DNA of 64,000 nucleotides from Bacteroidales bacterium UBA1189 (GTDB taxonomy: Bacteria; Bacteroidota; Bacteroidia; Bacteroidales; Bacteroidaceae). Numbering within the stretch: position 1 is the first letter of the stretch; every line of letters starts with the position of its first letter. Where the stretch lies: assembly GCA_002309805.1 (NCBI GenBank), contig DBYJ01000010.1:94015-158014 (forward strand), written 5' to 3'. The translations under genes and the position numbers were made by a program. Shown here in pieces: positions 42,895 through 52,926 of the stretch. Below the pieces are notes generated by a model, which ran no database searches, had not been told where the DNA came from, and worked only from the letters and a program-made list of their open reading frames with translations.

Positions 42895-44392
42895 ATTTCT
42901 ACGCCCCCTGTGTACACTCCTTTTCGGTGTGGCGGTTCTACTCTTTTTCGGATTAGCCTATCCGCATCATCTTCATTATCAGGAGCAGTATCAGCTATTC
43001 CTTTTTGACCGAACCTATGTGTGGGAGATTGTCAGGCTGCCGGGTGGCGTTGCCGACCTGCTGGGACGCTTCTGCACACAGTTTTTCCTTTTTGCTTGGG
43101 TTGGGGCTCTTATCATTGGCGCTCTGCTCTCTGTGGTACAGCTCCTGACGCTCCAGCTGGCCCGTTGGGGGCGCCTCTATGGACTGAGCTTTGTACCCTC
43201 GCTTCTGCTCTGGCTCTTCCTCCTCGATGAGAACGCGCTTCTGGGTGGTGTTTGGGCGGTATTGCTTACCCTACTCGCTTCGTGGGGCTTCAGCAAGTTG
43301 CCCAACGGTTGGCTGCGGCGCATTCTGCTCCTTTGCACCATCCCTGTACTTTATTGGATGGTAGGGCCCGTCTGCGTGTTATTCTTCCTCCTGCAGGCTC
43401 CACGTCCCAAGGGTGCAGCATGGTGGTACTATGGCGTGTTCGTCCTTTTGGCAGCCATGCTCGGCATCTTGTCGTATTGTCTTCCCGTACCCGCCGAACG
43501 TCTGTGGCTCGGCATCCACTACCATCGCTACCAGACGGTTGTCCCCGTGCTGCATTGGGTGGCAGTTCTGTCGGTTTTCGTCCTTACGCTCATAGCCCGT
43601 ACCTGCCATCGCTGGGTTTGCGCTCCATGCCACTTCATCGTGACGTTTCTCTCCTTTCTGCTGGTAGCTGTAGGTATGGGCTGCCTCGTCTGGAACACCA
43701 GCAATTTCAAGGCTGAGAAGGTAATGCGCTACGATTTCATGGCCCGCCACCAGCAATGGAACCGCATTCTTGCCACCATCCGTGTTGAAAAGCCCAAGAA
43801 CCAGATTGGGGTGACGGTACAGAACCTGGCCCTGGCCATGCGCGGCCAGCTCGCCGACCATCTGTTTGATTATCATCAGAATGGCATCGCCGGCCTGCTG
43901 CCCGATGTCGAGCGCGATGCCACCAGCCCTCTGCCTACCGCCGAGGCCTTCTATCAGCTGGGCATGATTTCTGTTGCCCAGCGGACGGTATTCGAGGCTC
44001 AGGAGGCCATCCTCGACTTCCAGAAAAGTGCCCGATGCTACAAGCGGCTGGCGCAGACTAATCTCATCCTCGGCAGTTATGAGGTGGCTCGCAAATACCT
44101 CAAGGCGCTGCAGAAAACCCTCTTCTATCGCGACTGGGCCAACGAGACGCTACCCCTGCTGGGGAATGAGGAGGCCATAGCCCAGCATCCCGAATACGGA
44201 CGCCTGCGGAAGTGGGGCTACAACGAGGACTTCTATTTCAGCGATCATGTTACCCCCGAGATGCTCGAGAGCCTCTACTTCAACCATCCCGATAACAGTC
44301 TTGCCTACGAATACTTGAGGGCTTACTACCTACTGACGGGTGACCGCGAAAGCTATGCCAGATTACTCCTTCACACTTCCATGACGCGATGA
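42872..44392 (+). CDS. DUF6057-type polytopic membrane protein, copy 2
   Basis: 506 residues from the ATG at 42872, which overlaps the upstream stop by 23 bases; a TTG at 42848 is possible but less likely. About ten hydrophobic segments occupy the first 290 residues. A helical soluble domain follows (MARHQQWNRILATIRVEKPKNQIGVTVQNLALAM, YKRLAQTNLILGSYEVARKYLKALQKTLFYRDW). The order membrane part then soluble part and the shared motifs make it a paralogue of the 39543-41318 product. Its last codons overlap the next lipoprotein gene by four bases, so translation is coupled. Confidence 0.8.
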   Translation: MSSAGHSKFLRPLCTLLFGVAVLLFFGLAYPHHLHYQEQYQLFLFDRTYVWEIVRLPGGVADLLGRFCTQFFLFAWVGALIIGALLSVVQLLTLQLARWGRLYGLSFVPSLLLWLFLLDENALLGGVWAVLLTLLASWGFSKLPNGWLRRILLLCTIPVLYWMVGPVCVLFFLLQAPRPKGAAWWYYGVFVLLAAMLGILSYCLPVPAERLWLGIHYHRYQTVVPVLHWVAVLSVFVLTLIARTCHRWVCAPCHFIVTFLSFLLVAVGMGCLVWNTSNFKAEKVMRYDFMARHQQWNRILATIRVEKPKNQIGVTVQNLALAMRGQLADHLFDYHQNGIAGLLPDVERDATSPLPTAEAFYQLGMISVAQRTVFEAQEAILDFQKSARCYKRLAQTNLILGSYEVARKYLKALQKTLFYRDWANETLPLLGNEEAIAQHPEYGRLRKWGYNEDFYFSDHVTPEMLESLYFNHPDNSLAYEYLRAYYLLTGDRESYARLLLHTSMTR

Positions 44393-45861
44393 AACGTATC
44401 TCATATATTCTGCTGGGGCTGATAGGGCTGATGGGCTGCAAGGGAACCGTCGGTGATGCCATTCAAGAGACCGTCCTGCCGCAAATCTATCCCGACTACC
44501 TCGGCGTCACCATCCCCGTGAATATCGCGCCGCTCTGCTTCTCCATGGCCGATGAGGATGCCCTGCGAATCGATGCCGTCGTTACCGACAGCCACGGGCA
44601 TCGTCTGCACAGCCAGGGCAGGGAGTCGGTCAACTTCAACCTTCACGACTGGCACACCCTGCTCGGTCAAAACCGTGGTGACTCGCTCAGCGTTACCGTT
44701 TCAGCCAAATATGCCGACGGCTGGCACACCTATCGCCCTTTCTCTCTCTACGTCAGCTCCGACAGCATCGACCCCTGGCTCTGCTACCGCCTTATTGAGC
44801 CGGGCTATGAGGTATGGAGCAAAATGGGCATTTATGAGCGCAATCTTTCCTCCTTCGACGAGCATCCGCTCATTGAGAACACCCAGTTCGAGGGCTGCGT
44901 CAACTGCCACAGCTTCAATCGCGGCAACCCTGCCGACATGAGCCTCCACATCCGCGGCCCTCACGGCGCCACCCTCCTGCGCCATGCTGGAGGTTCTCTC
45001 ATCGCCTTCGACACCAAGACCGACCAGACGCTCGGTTTCTGCGTTTATCCCTACTGGCACCCTTCAGGACGCTATATCGCCTACTCTACCAACGCCACCA
45101 GCCAGCTGTTCCATAGCGCCGACGCGAGCCGCATCGAGGTCTTCGATACCGCCTCCGACCTTCAGGTCTATGATGTCGAGCGGAACGAGCTGCTGCTCTC
45201 GCCTTTGGTCAAGCAGGATTCTGTCTATGAGACCTTCCCCGTCTTCTCCCCCGACGGCTGTTCGCTCTATTTCTGTGCTGCTCGTGCCCTCCCTGAAGGA
45301 TCTCATCAGCTCGATGCTATCCACTACGACCTCTGCCGCATCGGCTTCGACCCCGCCACGGGCACCTTCGGCAGTTGTATCGACACCCTTGTCAATGCCT
45401 CGTCACAGCAGCAATCGGTATCTTTCCCCCGCCCCTCCTACGACGGACGATTCCTCTGCTATACTCTCTCCGACTACGGACAATTCAGCATCTGGCACCA
45501 CGAGGCCGACCTCTATCTGCTCGACCTCACTACCGGGCAGAGCCGCCCCATGACGGAGGCCAACTCCCCCGATACCGAATCGTTCCACAACTGGAGTTCC
45601 AACTCGCGCTGGCTCGTGCTCAGTTCGCGCCGTGACGACGGCCTCTTCACACGTCCCTATTTCTGTCACGTCGATTCCCAAGGCGTGGTCACCAAGGCCT
45701 TTATGCTTCCACAGCGCAATCCATGCCGTTTCTATCGCGAGCGCTTCCTCTCCTTCAATGTGCCCGAGTTCGCCACCGCCCCCGTCCGCTTCGACAGCCA
45801 TCGTGCCAGCCGTCTCATCAACGACGAGTCCCGCACCCCGTTTGGAGTAAGAAAATTCTGA
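44389..45861 (+). CDS. lipoprotein beta-propeller with CxxCH motif, copy 2
   Basis: 490 residues. The lipoprotein signal ends GLMGC. It is a paralogue of the 41356-42894 product: IYPDYLGVTIPVNIAPLCFSM, then GCVNCHSF (CxxCH near residue 170) and propeller blades CVYPYWHPSGRYIAYSTNA, TFPVFSPDGCSLYFCAARA, SFPRPSYDGRFLCYTLS, SFHNWSSNSRWLVLSSRRDD. Both copies keep the CxxCHS, HPSGR/HPAAK and SSRRDD motifs, so these are functionally constrained. Overlap with the upstream membrane-protein gene suggests the pair form a complex (inference). Confidence 0.82.
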   Translation: MKRISYILLGLIGLMGCKGTVGDAIQETVLPQIYPDYLGVTIPVNIAPLCFSMADEDALRIDAVVTDSHGHRLHSQGRESVNFNLHDWHTLLGQNRGDSLSVTVSAKYADGWHTYRPFSLYVSSDSIDPWLCYRLIEPGYEVWSKMGIYERNLSSFDEHPLIENTQFEGCVNCHSFNRGNPADMSLHIRGPHGATLLRHAGGSLIAFDTKTDQTLGFCVYPYWHPSGRYIAYSTNATSQLFHSADASRIEVFDTASDLQVYDVERNELLLSPLVKQDSVYETFPVFSPDGCSLYFCAARALPEGSHQLDAIHYDLCRIGFDPATGTFGSCIDTLVNASSQQQSVSFPRPSYDGRFLCYTLSDYGQFSIWHHEADLYLLDLTTGQSRPMTEANSPDTESFHNWSSNSRWLVLSSRRDDGLFTRPYFCHVDSQGVVTKAFMLPQRNPCRFYRERFLSFNVPEFATAPVRFDSHRASRLINDESRTPFGVRKF

Positions 45862-45889
45862 AATTTAATCATCTTAAATAAAAAAAACA

Positions 45890-47086
45890 ATGAAAAAACC
45901 TGTCATTATTCTTTATTCTCTGATTTTCAGCGTTGCGCTCTCCATGGCGCAGACGAATCCTCAGCCCGGTTACATCATTACTAACGCAGGCGACACGATA
46001 CGCGGACTTATTGACTTCCGCACCAACGAGATACTCTCCCGAAAATGCGTCTTCTGGGCGAATGGCGAAAGCGAAGGCAAGACCTACGCACCGGGCGACA
46101 TCTTCAGCTTCCGGTTCGAGCATAACGGCAAGTACTTCGTCACACGCCGGCTCGACCTGGGCGACGGTCCACAACTCTATTTTGCCGAGTTCCTGGTTCA
46201 GGGACTGATGAACCTCTACTGCGTGGCCGACACCTACGACGAACACTTCTTCTTCGAACGTGAGGATGGCGAAATGGCCCGTCTCACCAACAGGGCCTTA
46301 ATAACGTCGTCGTCCGTACAAGATGAAAAGGAACATTTTCAGGAAAAGAGGGAACAGTTCGGGAAGGTGAAGGTATTGCTCTCCGACTCATGGAAAGCCG
46401 TTGAGGACATGGATGCGGCTGATCTGTCGCGAAAAAGGCTGGTACGTGCCGTGCGCGACTATCACGATGAAGTCTGTACAGACGGCAGCAGCTGCATGAT
46501 ATACGAGTACAAGGAGGAATCCGACAAATTCAAGACCCATCTCAAGGCCTTCGCCGGCTATGCCTACTATTCACACGAGCGGACGGTCTTCCAAATCCTG
46601 GATGAGAACTACTACGGGAGCGCGTTTGACATAGGCCTTGGCGTTGTGACGGACATTGAGCGGATCATGCGGGGCGGTAGCCTCGAGTTAGCCGTTGCCT
46701 ATTCCCCCAAAGCCAGATTCGAGCACGACGTCATGGTTTCCGGAGGCATCGAGCCCTCGCATACGGCGTATGAAAGGAGCCGCGTGACAATCTCCATAGG
46801 AGCGGGCAAGACCTTCGGGAAGGGAAAGATTCAACCCCTTGTACGCGGCGGAGGATTCTATGTGCTGCACTATGGGAACAGGGAAACCCGCTACTACCTG
46901 GACAAAATGATTGTCGATAAGACTTGGGGGAAAACGGCGCACTTCGGGGCCTACCTCGGTGCCGGCGTTCTGATGGCCGTAGGCAAGCACTCAGCCCGCC
47001 TGGTTGGCGACCTGTACAAGTCCATCGATATCTCAGGACAGGGCAACATGGCAAAGTGGAGTCTCACGGCCGAGTTCGTGCTATAG
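45890..47086 (+). CDS. secreted or outer-membrane beta-rich protein of unknown function
   Basis: 398 residues with a signal peptide (IILYSLIFSVALSMAQ). The N-terminal domain (PGYIITNAGDTIRGLIDFRTN) is a motif common in uncharacterised Bacteroidetes proteins. A charged middle (EKEHFQEKREQFGKVKVLL) leads to a C-terminal set of amphipathic strands (SLELAVAYSPKARF, RVTISIGAGKTFGKGKIQPLVRGGG, WSLTAEFVL) resembling a small outer-membrane barrel. It follows the duplicated module by 28 bases and precedes a strong terminator, so it is the last gene of that unit. Confidence 0.75.
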   Translation: MKKPVIILYSLIFSVALSMAQTNPQPGYIITNAGDTIRGLIDFRTNEILSRKCVFWANGESEGKTYAPGDIFSFRFEHNGKYFVTRRLDLGDGPQLYFAEFLVQGLMNLYCVADTYDEHFFFEREDGEMARLTNRALITSSSVQDEKEHFQEKREQFGKVKVLLSDSWKAVEDMDAADLSRKRLVRAVRDYHDEVCTDGSSCMIYEYKEESDKFKTHLKAFAGYAYYSHERTVFQILDENYYGSAFDIGLGVVTDIERIMRGGSLELAVAYSPKARFEHDVMVSGGIEPSHTAYERSRVTISIGAGKTFGKGKIQPLVRGGGFYVLHYGNRETRYYLDKMIVDKTWGKTAHFGAYLGAGVLMAVGKHSARLVGDLYKSIDISGQGNMAKWSLTAEFVL

Positions 47087-47186
47087 CCATCGGGCAAGGC
47101 CGAAAACAGTCCAAACAAATTATTGTCATTAAAGGTTATTGGGACAAAGTAATCCCTATGTAACATCGAACTGTAACCTGCAGGAG

Positions 47187-47229
47187 TTTACGTGGTGTAA
47201 TGGGAAAAAGTTACACCACGTAAATTTTT
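47187..47229 (+). terminator. rho-independent terminator
   Basis: TTTACGTGGTGTAA pairs perfectly with TTACACCACGTAAA (14-base stem), followed by TTTTT. Confidence 0.93.
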
Positions 47230-47240
47230 CCATGTCGTCG

Positions 47241-47272
47241 TTTGTGTTTGTTTACAAGAAACAATATCTTTG
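47241..47272 (+). promoter_or_regulatory. promoter of the HTCS gene
   Basis: TTTG (47241-47244), exactly 20 bases, TATCTTTG (47265-47272), 20 bases before the ATG at 47293. Confidence 0.9.
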
Positions 47273-47292
47273 CAAGCGGAAACGGGCGGAAC

Positions 47293-50200
47293 ATGAAAAG
47301 GACACTCCTGCTAACCCTACTGTTGCTCTCCCTGGCTGCGGGCGGCATGCGCGCCCAGACGGGCAAGCATTTCGATGCTGACAAACAGATGTCAAGCAGC
47401 TTCACCACGCAGGTCTATCAGGACAGGGACGGCTTCATGTGGGTGGCCACCCGCAACGGGCTGAACAGATACGACGGCTACCAGTTCCAGATTCTGAAGA
47501 AGGAGCAGAAGGAGAACCTGGGCATGGCCAGCAACTACGTGAACTGCCTGCTGCAGAATCGCCATGGGTTGTTCTACATCGGCATGTATGGCGCGCTGCA
47601 GACCTACGACGGCGAGCGTTTCACAGACATCACAACGCGCGACCTCGAGGGACGTGTGGTGCCCTGCTACATCACCTGCCTGCTGGAGCGCACGAACGGC
47701 GAGATACTCATCGGCACCTCGGGCCACGGCATGCTGCAAATAACCGACAAGACAAGTGCCCAGGAAATGGGCGGAGCGCTGGAGGGATTGTTTGGCGTCC
47801 ACCGTATACTTGAAGACCGCTGGGGACGGCTCTGGATAGTAACCGAGAGCCAAGGACTATGGCTTTACGACGAGAGCGCCGACCGCGTGCAGCGCTTCCT
47901 GGATAAAGAGGACGAACGCAGCACGCTGACGGACATCTGCGAGGACAGCGAGGGGCGCATCTACGTCGCCACCACAGGGCGGGGTCTACTACAGATGGAG
48001 GGAAGCCACATCGTGCCCATCGCCGGCACAGAGGGCAAGGCCATCAGCACGCTCTGCACAAGCCGCTCAGGAACGGTACTGATAGGCTACGACGGCGAGG
48101 GTGTGGCCATCTACGACCCTCACACAGGACAGTTGACGGATAACCCCTACTACAGCCGCGAGCTCAACCTCAGCACCACGAAAGTCTATTCCATCGCTGA
48201 GGACAGAAGCGGCAACATCTGGCTGGGACTGTTGCAGAAGGGCATCTTCATGCAGCCCGGGGGGCGCGACACGGGCTTCGGCTACATGGGCAGCAAGCTG
48301 GGCGAGCGCAACGTCATCGGCCAGGCGTGCGTCACCAGCGTGCTCAGGAGCACAGGCGGCCTGCTGTGGATAGGTACGGACAAGGACGGGCTCTACTGCC
48401 TATCGGCCGATATGCGACTGGTGAAACACTTCAAGGAAGACTTCCCCACGACCATCCTCTCGCTTTGCGAGGACAGCGAGGGGCACATTTGGGCGGGTTC
48501 GTACAAGGAGGGCGTCGGCGTGATAGACCCCACGCAGATGACCTTCCGCCCCTACCGCCTTCCGCAGGGAACTACGGTTAGCGTATTCGGCCTGCAGGCC
48601 GACCGCGACGGACACCTCTGGATGGGAACGATGGGCGACGGATTGCTGCGCATTGACCTCGCGAAAGCCGACGGCGGAGCAACGGATGCCGTCAAGGCGT
48701 ATGTGACGCTGCAGGAGCCTGACGACACCTATCTGCAGAACAGCATCATCAACAACTACATCTCGCAAATCTCCCTCTCGCCCGACGGACGGCGCATCTA
48801 CGTGGCTACCTCCGTGGGCGTCAGCGCCATGGACATTGCCACCGAAAACTGGCGGGAGGCCTTCGGCGGCGTCAACTGCCTGAACTACGGCATGGCCGTA
48901 CGCACAGCCCGCGAATTCGGAGGGAAACTCTACGTGGGTACGAACGACGGACTCTATACCTACGACCTCGCCGGACGAGCGCAGGAAGTCATTACCTATA
49001 CGAAGGAGAGCCGACTGGCAGAAAACGGCATCTCGTCCATCGAACAGGACCACCAAGGCCGACTGTGGATAGCCACCGACCATGGGCTCTGCTGCCTCAA
49101 CCCCAGCACGGGCTATATAGAGAACTATTTCGTAGACGACGGTCTGCAGTCGAACGAATTCAGCGACGGCGCGTCGTTCCGTTCCCCTGACGGGGAAATG
49201 CTGTTCGGAGGCCTTGGCGGCATCACCTGGTTCAACCCCGAGCACATCCGCCAGAGCCTGTGGAACGCAGAAGTGCAGCTCACGGCTTTCTTCGTCAACG
49301 GCGAGTCCGTGACATCGTCCACACGCTCAGGCCTCTGGCATGTGACGGACACCACCATCATGGCCTCGCGCCGTTTCAACCTCAGCAGCAGCGCCAAGGC
49401 CTTTGCCTTGAAGCTCTCCACGTTCACGTACGAGAACCCCGAGCACATCGTCTATCTCTTCCGCATCAACAACGACAGATGGGTGCGCATGCAGCCAGGC
49501 GACAACACCATTGCACTCAGCCGCATGCCTGCGGGTGTCTATCATTTCCGCATCGTGGCCGAGCACAACAGCATCCGCACCCCCGAGCGTACCTTCACCA
49601 TCGTCATTCACGCGCCCTGGTACCGTACTCCCCTCGCCTTCCTGCTCTACTCCCTGGCCGCCGCAGCCGCCGCATGGGTCTATCTACGCTATGTCCGACG
49701 GAAGCAACAACACCTCCATGCCGAGGAGATGGCCGATGCCCGAATGCGCTTCTTCATGGACATCAGCCACGAGATACGTACCCCGCTGACGCTGATTATC
49801 TCACCCCTTCTCTCGCTCATCAAACAAGACCAAGACCCCTATCGGCGCAGCGTCTATGAGACCATCCGACGCAATTCCGAGCGCATCCTCGGACTCATCA
49901 ACCAGCTGATGGACATCCGGAAGATTGAGAAGCAGCAGATGCAGATGCACATGCAGCAGACCGACCTCATCGGCTTCGTGGACGACCTTTATACGCTCTT
50001 CGAACAGCAGGCCAAAAACAAGAACATCCAGTTCGCCTTCAAGCATGATGACGACCAGCTCCCCGTCTGGATTGACCGCGGGAACTTCGACAAGGTCATC
50101 GTCAACATCCTCTCCAATGCCTTCAAATACACCCCTGCAGGCGGCGACATCACCATCAACGTCAGCCACGACCAGCAGCACGCCACCATAGCCGTAGCCG

Positions 50201-51333
50201 ACAGCGGCGTGGGAATACCCGAAGACCAGCTCGAAAAAATCTTCGAACGCTTCTATCAGGCCTCGTCAAGCGGCTCCCAGACGGGTACGGGAACGGGCAT
50301 CGGACTCCATCTGACCCGTTCGCTCGTTGAACTCCATCATGGAACCATCATAGCCCACAACCTTCAACCCAAGGGCTGCGAATTCGTGGTCACCATCCCC
50401 CTCGGCAAGGAGCACCTGAAGCCCGAGGAAATCATGGAAGATACAGCCGAAATGGGCCAGCAGGCCGAGGCAGTCAGCCTGACGGACTGGGGTGAACGAG
50501 ACAATGGCTCGCTGCCCGAAGAGCCCCCGACGACAGCGGAGGTCATCCCGCGAATCCTCATTGCCGAGGACGACCCCGAAATCCGCGACTACTTGGCCGC
50601 CCAGTTAGGGAATGACTATACGATTGTCACCCGTAGCAACGGGCGCGAAGCCTTCTCCGAGGCACTCCACCAGCTGCCCGACCTTATCATCAGCGATGTC
50701 ATGATGCCGGAGATGGATGGCTACACCCTCTGCGCCAACCTGAAGCGCAATCCGCAGACCTTCCACGTGCCCGTCATCCTGCTCACAGCCAAGAGCAGCG
50801 ACGAGGATCAGCTGGCCGGACTGGAAACAGGTGCCGAAGCCTACTTCACAAAGCCTTTCAACATGGACATCCTGCGGCGTACCATCATCAACCTCATCCA
50901 CACCCATCGGCAACTGCGGCTGAAGTACGAACGTGTGGATGCCCTCGAACAACAGCTCGACGACGTGAAGCTGACGTCGCCCGACGATAAACTGCTCAAG
51001 CGCATCATGGACGTCATCAACCAGAATATCCAGAACAGCGAGCTCAGCATCGACAATATCGCTTCGGAGGTCGGCATCAGCCGTGTCCACCTCCACCGGA
51101 AGATGAAGGCGCTCACCGGACAGACCCCGCACGAATTCATCCGCAGCATCCGCCTCAAGCAGGCCGCTCATCTGCTCAGCCAACCAGGCATGAACATCAC
51201 CGAAGTGGTCTATGCCTGCGGTTTCACCAGCGCCGCCTCCTTCGCCACCATTTTCAAGAAATACTACGGCATGGCCCCACGCGAATATATGCTTCAAATC
51301 AACAATAATTCAAAATCAACCAATCAATCCTAA
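47293..51333 (+). CDS. hybrid two-component system regulator (HTCS)
   Basis: 1346 residues from the ATG at 47293 (the ATG at 47242 lies inside the promoter). Order: signal peptide; two-component-regulator propeller repeats (GFMWVATRNGLNRYDGY, GRLWIATDHGLCCL and many others) forming the periplasmic sensor; Y_Y_Y domain (about 670-770); a membrane helix (about 776-800); HisKA with DISHEIRTPLT (His near 826); HATPase with DSGVGIPEDQLEKIFERFYQ and GTGIGLHLTRSLVE; receiver with IISDVMMPEMDG (Asp near 1135); and an AraC-type HTH pair at the C-terminus (ISRVHLHRKMKALTG, CGFTSAASFATIFKKYYG). HTCS proteins sense oligosaccharides and switch on a nearby PUL; the likely targets are the esterase and the AGE/GH5/GH31 genes. 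Confidence 0.96.
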   Translation: MKRTLLLTLLLLSLAAGGMRAQTGKHFDADKQMSSSFTTQVYQDRDGFMWVATRNGLNRYDGYQFQILKKEQKENLGMASNYVNCLLQNRHGLFYIGMYGALQTYDGERFTDITTRDLEGRVVPCYITCLLERTNGEILIGTSGHGMLQITDKTSAQEMGGALEGLFGVHRILEDRWGRLWIVTESQGLWLYDESADRVQRFLDKEDERSTLTDICEDSEGRIYVATTGRGLLQMEGSHIVPIAGTEGKAISTLCTSRSGTVLIGYDGEGVAIYDPHTGQLTDNPYYSRELNLSTTKVYSIAEDRSGNIWLGLLQKGIFMQPGGRDTGFGYMGSKLGERNVIGQACVTSVLRSTGGLLWIGTDKDGLYCLSADMRLVKHFKEDFPTTILSLCEDSEGHIWAGSYKEGVGVIDPTQMTFRPYRLPQGTTVSVFGLQADRDGHLWMGTMGDGLLRIDLAKADGGATDAVKAYVTLQEPDDTYLQNSIINNYISQISLSPDGRRIYVATSVGVSAMDIATENWREAFGGVNCLNYGMAVRTAREFGGKLYVGTNDGLYTYDLAGRAQEVITYTKESRLAENGISSIEQDHQGRLWIATDHGLCCLNPSTGYIENYFVDDGLQSNEFSDGASFRSPDGEMLFGGLGGITWFNPEHIRQSLWNAEVQLTAFFVNGESVTSSTRSGLWHVTDTTIMASRRFNLSSSAKAFALKLSTFTYENPEHIVYLFRINNDRWVRMQPGDNTIALSRMPAGVYHFRIVAEHNSIRTPERTFTIVIHAPWYRTPLAFLLYSLAAAAAAWVYLRYVRRKQQHLHAEEMADARMRFFMDISHEIRTPLTLIISPLLSLIKQDQDPYRRSVYETIRRNSERILGLINQLMDIRKIEKQQMQMHMQQTDLIGFVDDLYTLFEQQAKNKNIQFAFKHDDDQLPVWIDRGNFDKVIVNILSNAFKYTPAGGDITINVSHDQQHATIAVADSGVGIPEDQLEKIFERFYQASSSGSQTGTGTGIGLHLTRSLVELHHGTIIAHNLQPKGCEFVVTIPLGKEHLKPEEIMEDTAEMGQQAEAVSLTDWGERDNGSLPEEPPTTAEVIPRILIAEDDPEIRDYLAAQLGNDYTIVTRSNGREAFSEALHQLPDLIISDVMMPEMDGYTLCANLKRNPQTFHVPVILLTAKSSDEDQLAGLETGAEAYFTKPFNMDILRRTIINLIHTHRQLRLKYERVDALEQQLDDVKLTSPDDKLLKRIMDVINQNIQNSELSIDNIASEVGISRVHLHRKMKALTGQTPHEFIRSIRLKQAAHLLSQPGMNITEVVYACGFTSAASFATIFKKYYGMAPREYMLQINNNSKSTNQS

Positions 51334-51346
51334 TTCATAATCAACC

Positions 51347-52828
51347 ATGAAACATTTTCCGTTTTTAGGCACAATCGTACTGCTGCTCCTGCTCTGCTTT
51401 CCTTCCACAAGTCAGGCACACATCACCTGCGGGCCGCTGGTGGGCAATCACATGGTGCTTCAACAGCAGACCGACGTCCGGCTTTGGGGCTGGACGGACA
51501 ACGCCGGCGCCACCCTGACGCTGCGCACTTCGTGGAGCAAAACCAAGTATAAGGCTATCGCTGACGCCAAGGGACGCTGGGAGTTCCTCGTCCCCACCCC
51601 TGCGGCTTCATTCGAGCCCCAGACGGTGACCATCAGCGAGGGAAAGGACAGAGTCGAGCTGACGGACGTACTCATCGGCGAGGTGTGGCTGGCCAGCGGA
51701 CAGAGCAATATGGAGATGCCCCTGCACGGCTTCGAGGGCTGCCCCGTTGAGAACAGCGCACAGTACATCATGGAGTCCATCCGCTACAAAGACCGCCTGC
51801 ATTTCTGCACCGTCGCCTTCTCGCCCCATCCTGAGGAGGTCGATACCGTAACCGCTGTCTGGCAGAACTGCACGCCGCAGACGGCACGCGACTTCTGCGC
51901 CGCAGGCTACTTCTTCGGTATCCAGCTCATCGAGGCGCTGGGCTGCCCTGTGGGCGTCATCAACAGTTCCTTAGGCGCTACACGTGTCGAGGGATGGACA
52001 CCCAAGGACATCGTCAGCACCTATCCGGGCGAGAACCTCACCAGCGAAACCTACCTGAACGCCCACCTCGTGCGCCCCGCCTACGACGTCAACCGCTCGC
52101 TGCCGTGCGTCTTCTACAACGGCATGATTCACCCCATCGAGCCCTACACGATAAAGGGATTCCTCTGGTACCAGGCCGAGGCAAACGCCCACGCTCCGGA
52201 GGTGTATGCCGAGCGTCTCGTCCGCATGGTGCGCAGCTGGCGCGAACGCTGGGGACTGGGCGACCTGCCGTTCTACTATGTCGAAATCTGCCCCTTCGAC
52301 TACTACTGGCTGAGGGACAAGGCTACCGTAGCCCTCGTCCGCGAAGCCCAGTACAAAGCTTCGGAACAGCTGCCCCACATGGGTATGGTCTGCACCAACG
52401 ACCTCGTGAAGGACTACGAGTACTGGCAAATCCACCCCTGCATGAAGAAGGAAGTGGGCGACCGCCTCTGCCTCTGGGCGCTGGGCGACACGTACAGCAT
52501 CGAGGGCATCGACTACCGCTATCCCGTCTATCGCTCCATGCAGGTGGAGGACACCGAGCGGGGAAAGCAGGTACGAATCAGTTTCGACTATGCCGACGAC
52601 GGCTTCAACCGCAACGTAGGCATCGAGGGCTTTGAGATTTGCGGTCCCGACAGCGTCTGGCACAAGGCCTCCGTAGGCACCAGCGGGCGCCAGGTCACCG
52701 TGCGCAGCGACGAGGTCAAGGAGCCCGTAGCCGTCCGCTACGCCTTCAAGAGCTTCCAGCTGGGCAACCTCAAGGCAAACAGCGGCCTCCCCGTCATCCC
52801 CTTCCGCACAGACAATTTCCCCCGCTGA
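51347..52828 (+). CDS. sialate O-acetylesterase-family (SASA) carbohydrate acetylesterase
   Basis: 493 residues with a signal peptide (VLLLLLCFPSTSQA). The SGNH-type active site is visible: LASGQSNMEMPL (Ser near 120) and the downstream Asp/His pair in DYEYWQIHPCMKKEVGDRL. FLWYQAEANA is another family block. SASA-family enzymes remove acetyl groups from sialic acid or, in many PULs, from xylan or mannan. It starts 13 bases after the HTCS stop, so the two are co-transcribed. Convergence with a mannanase-type operon favours an acetylmannan role (inference). Confidence 0.88.
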   Translation: MKHFPFLGTIVLLLLLCFPSTSQAHITCGPLVGNHMVLQQQTDVRLWGWTDNAGATLTLRTSWSKTKYKAIADAKGRWEFLVPTPAASFEPQTVTISEGKDRVELTDVLIGEVWLASGQSNMEMPLHGFEGCPVENSAQYIMESIRYKDRLHFCTVAFSPHPEEVDTVTAVWQNCTPQTARDFCAAGYFFGIQLIEALGCPVGVINSSLGATRVEGWTPKDIVSTYPGENLTSETYLNAHLVRPAYDVNRSLPCVFYNGMIHPIEPYTIKGFLWYQAEANAHAPEVYAERLVRMVRSWRERWGLGDLPFYYVEICPFDYYWLRDKATVALVREAQYKASEQLPHMGMVCTNDLVKDYEYWQIHPCMKKEVGDRLCLWALGDTYSIEGIDYRYPVYRSMQVEDTERGKQVRISFDYADDGFNRNVGIEGFEICGPDSVWHKASVGTSGRQVTVRSDEVKEPVAVRYAFKSFQLGNLKANSGLPVIPFRTDNFPR

Positions 52829-52856
52829 GAACATCCCTTCTTAAACCCAATCTGCC

Positions 52857-52926
52857 ATCAAACTCTATAAAAATAGAATCAAACGCTGGCAAATTAGAAT
52901 CAAACGTTACTGACGGGACATCAAAC
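52857..52926. repeat. 21-base tandem array in a convergent gap
   Basis: ATCAAAC starts at 52857, 52878, 52899 and 52920, an exact 21-base period. The words after it (TCTATA, GCTGGC, GTTACT) occur in the same order as in the array at 30713-30838. Confidence 0.88.
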
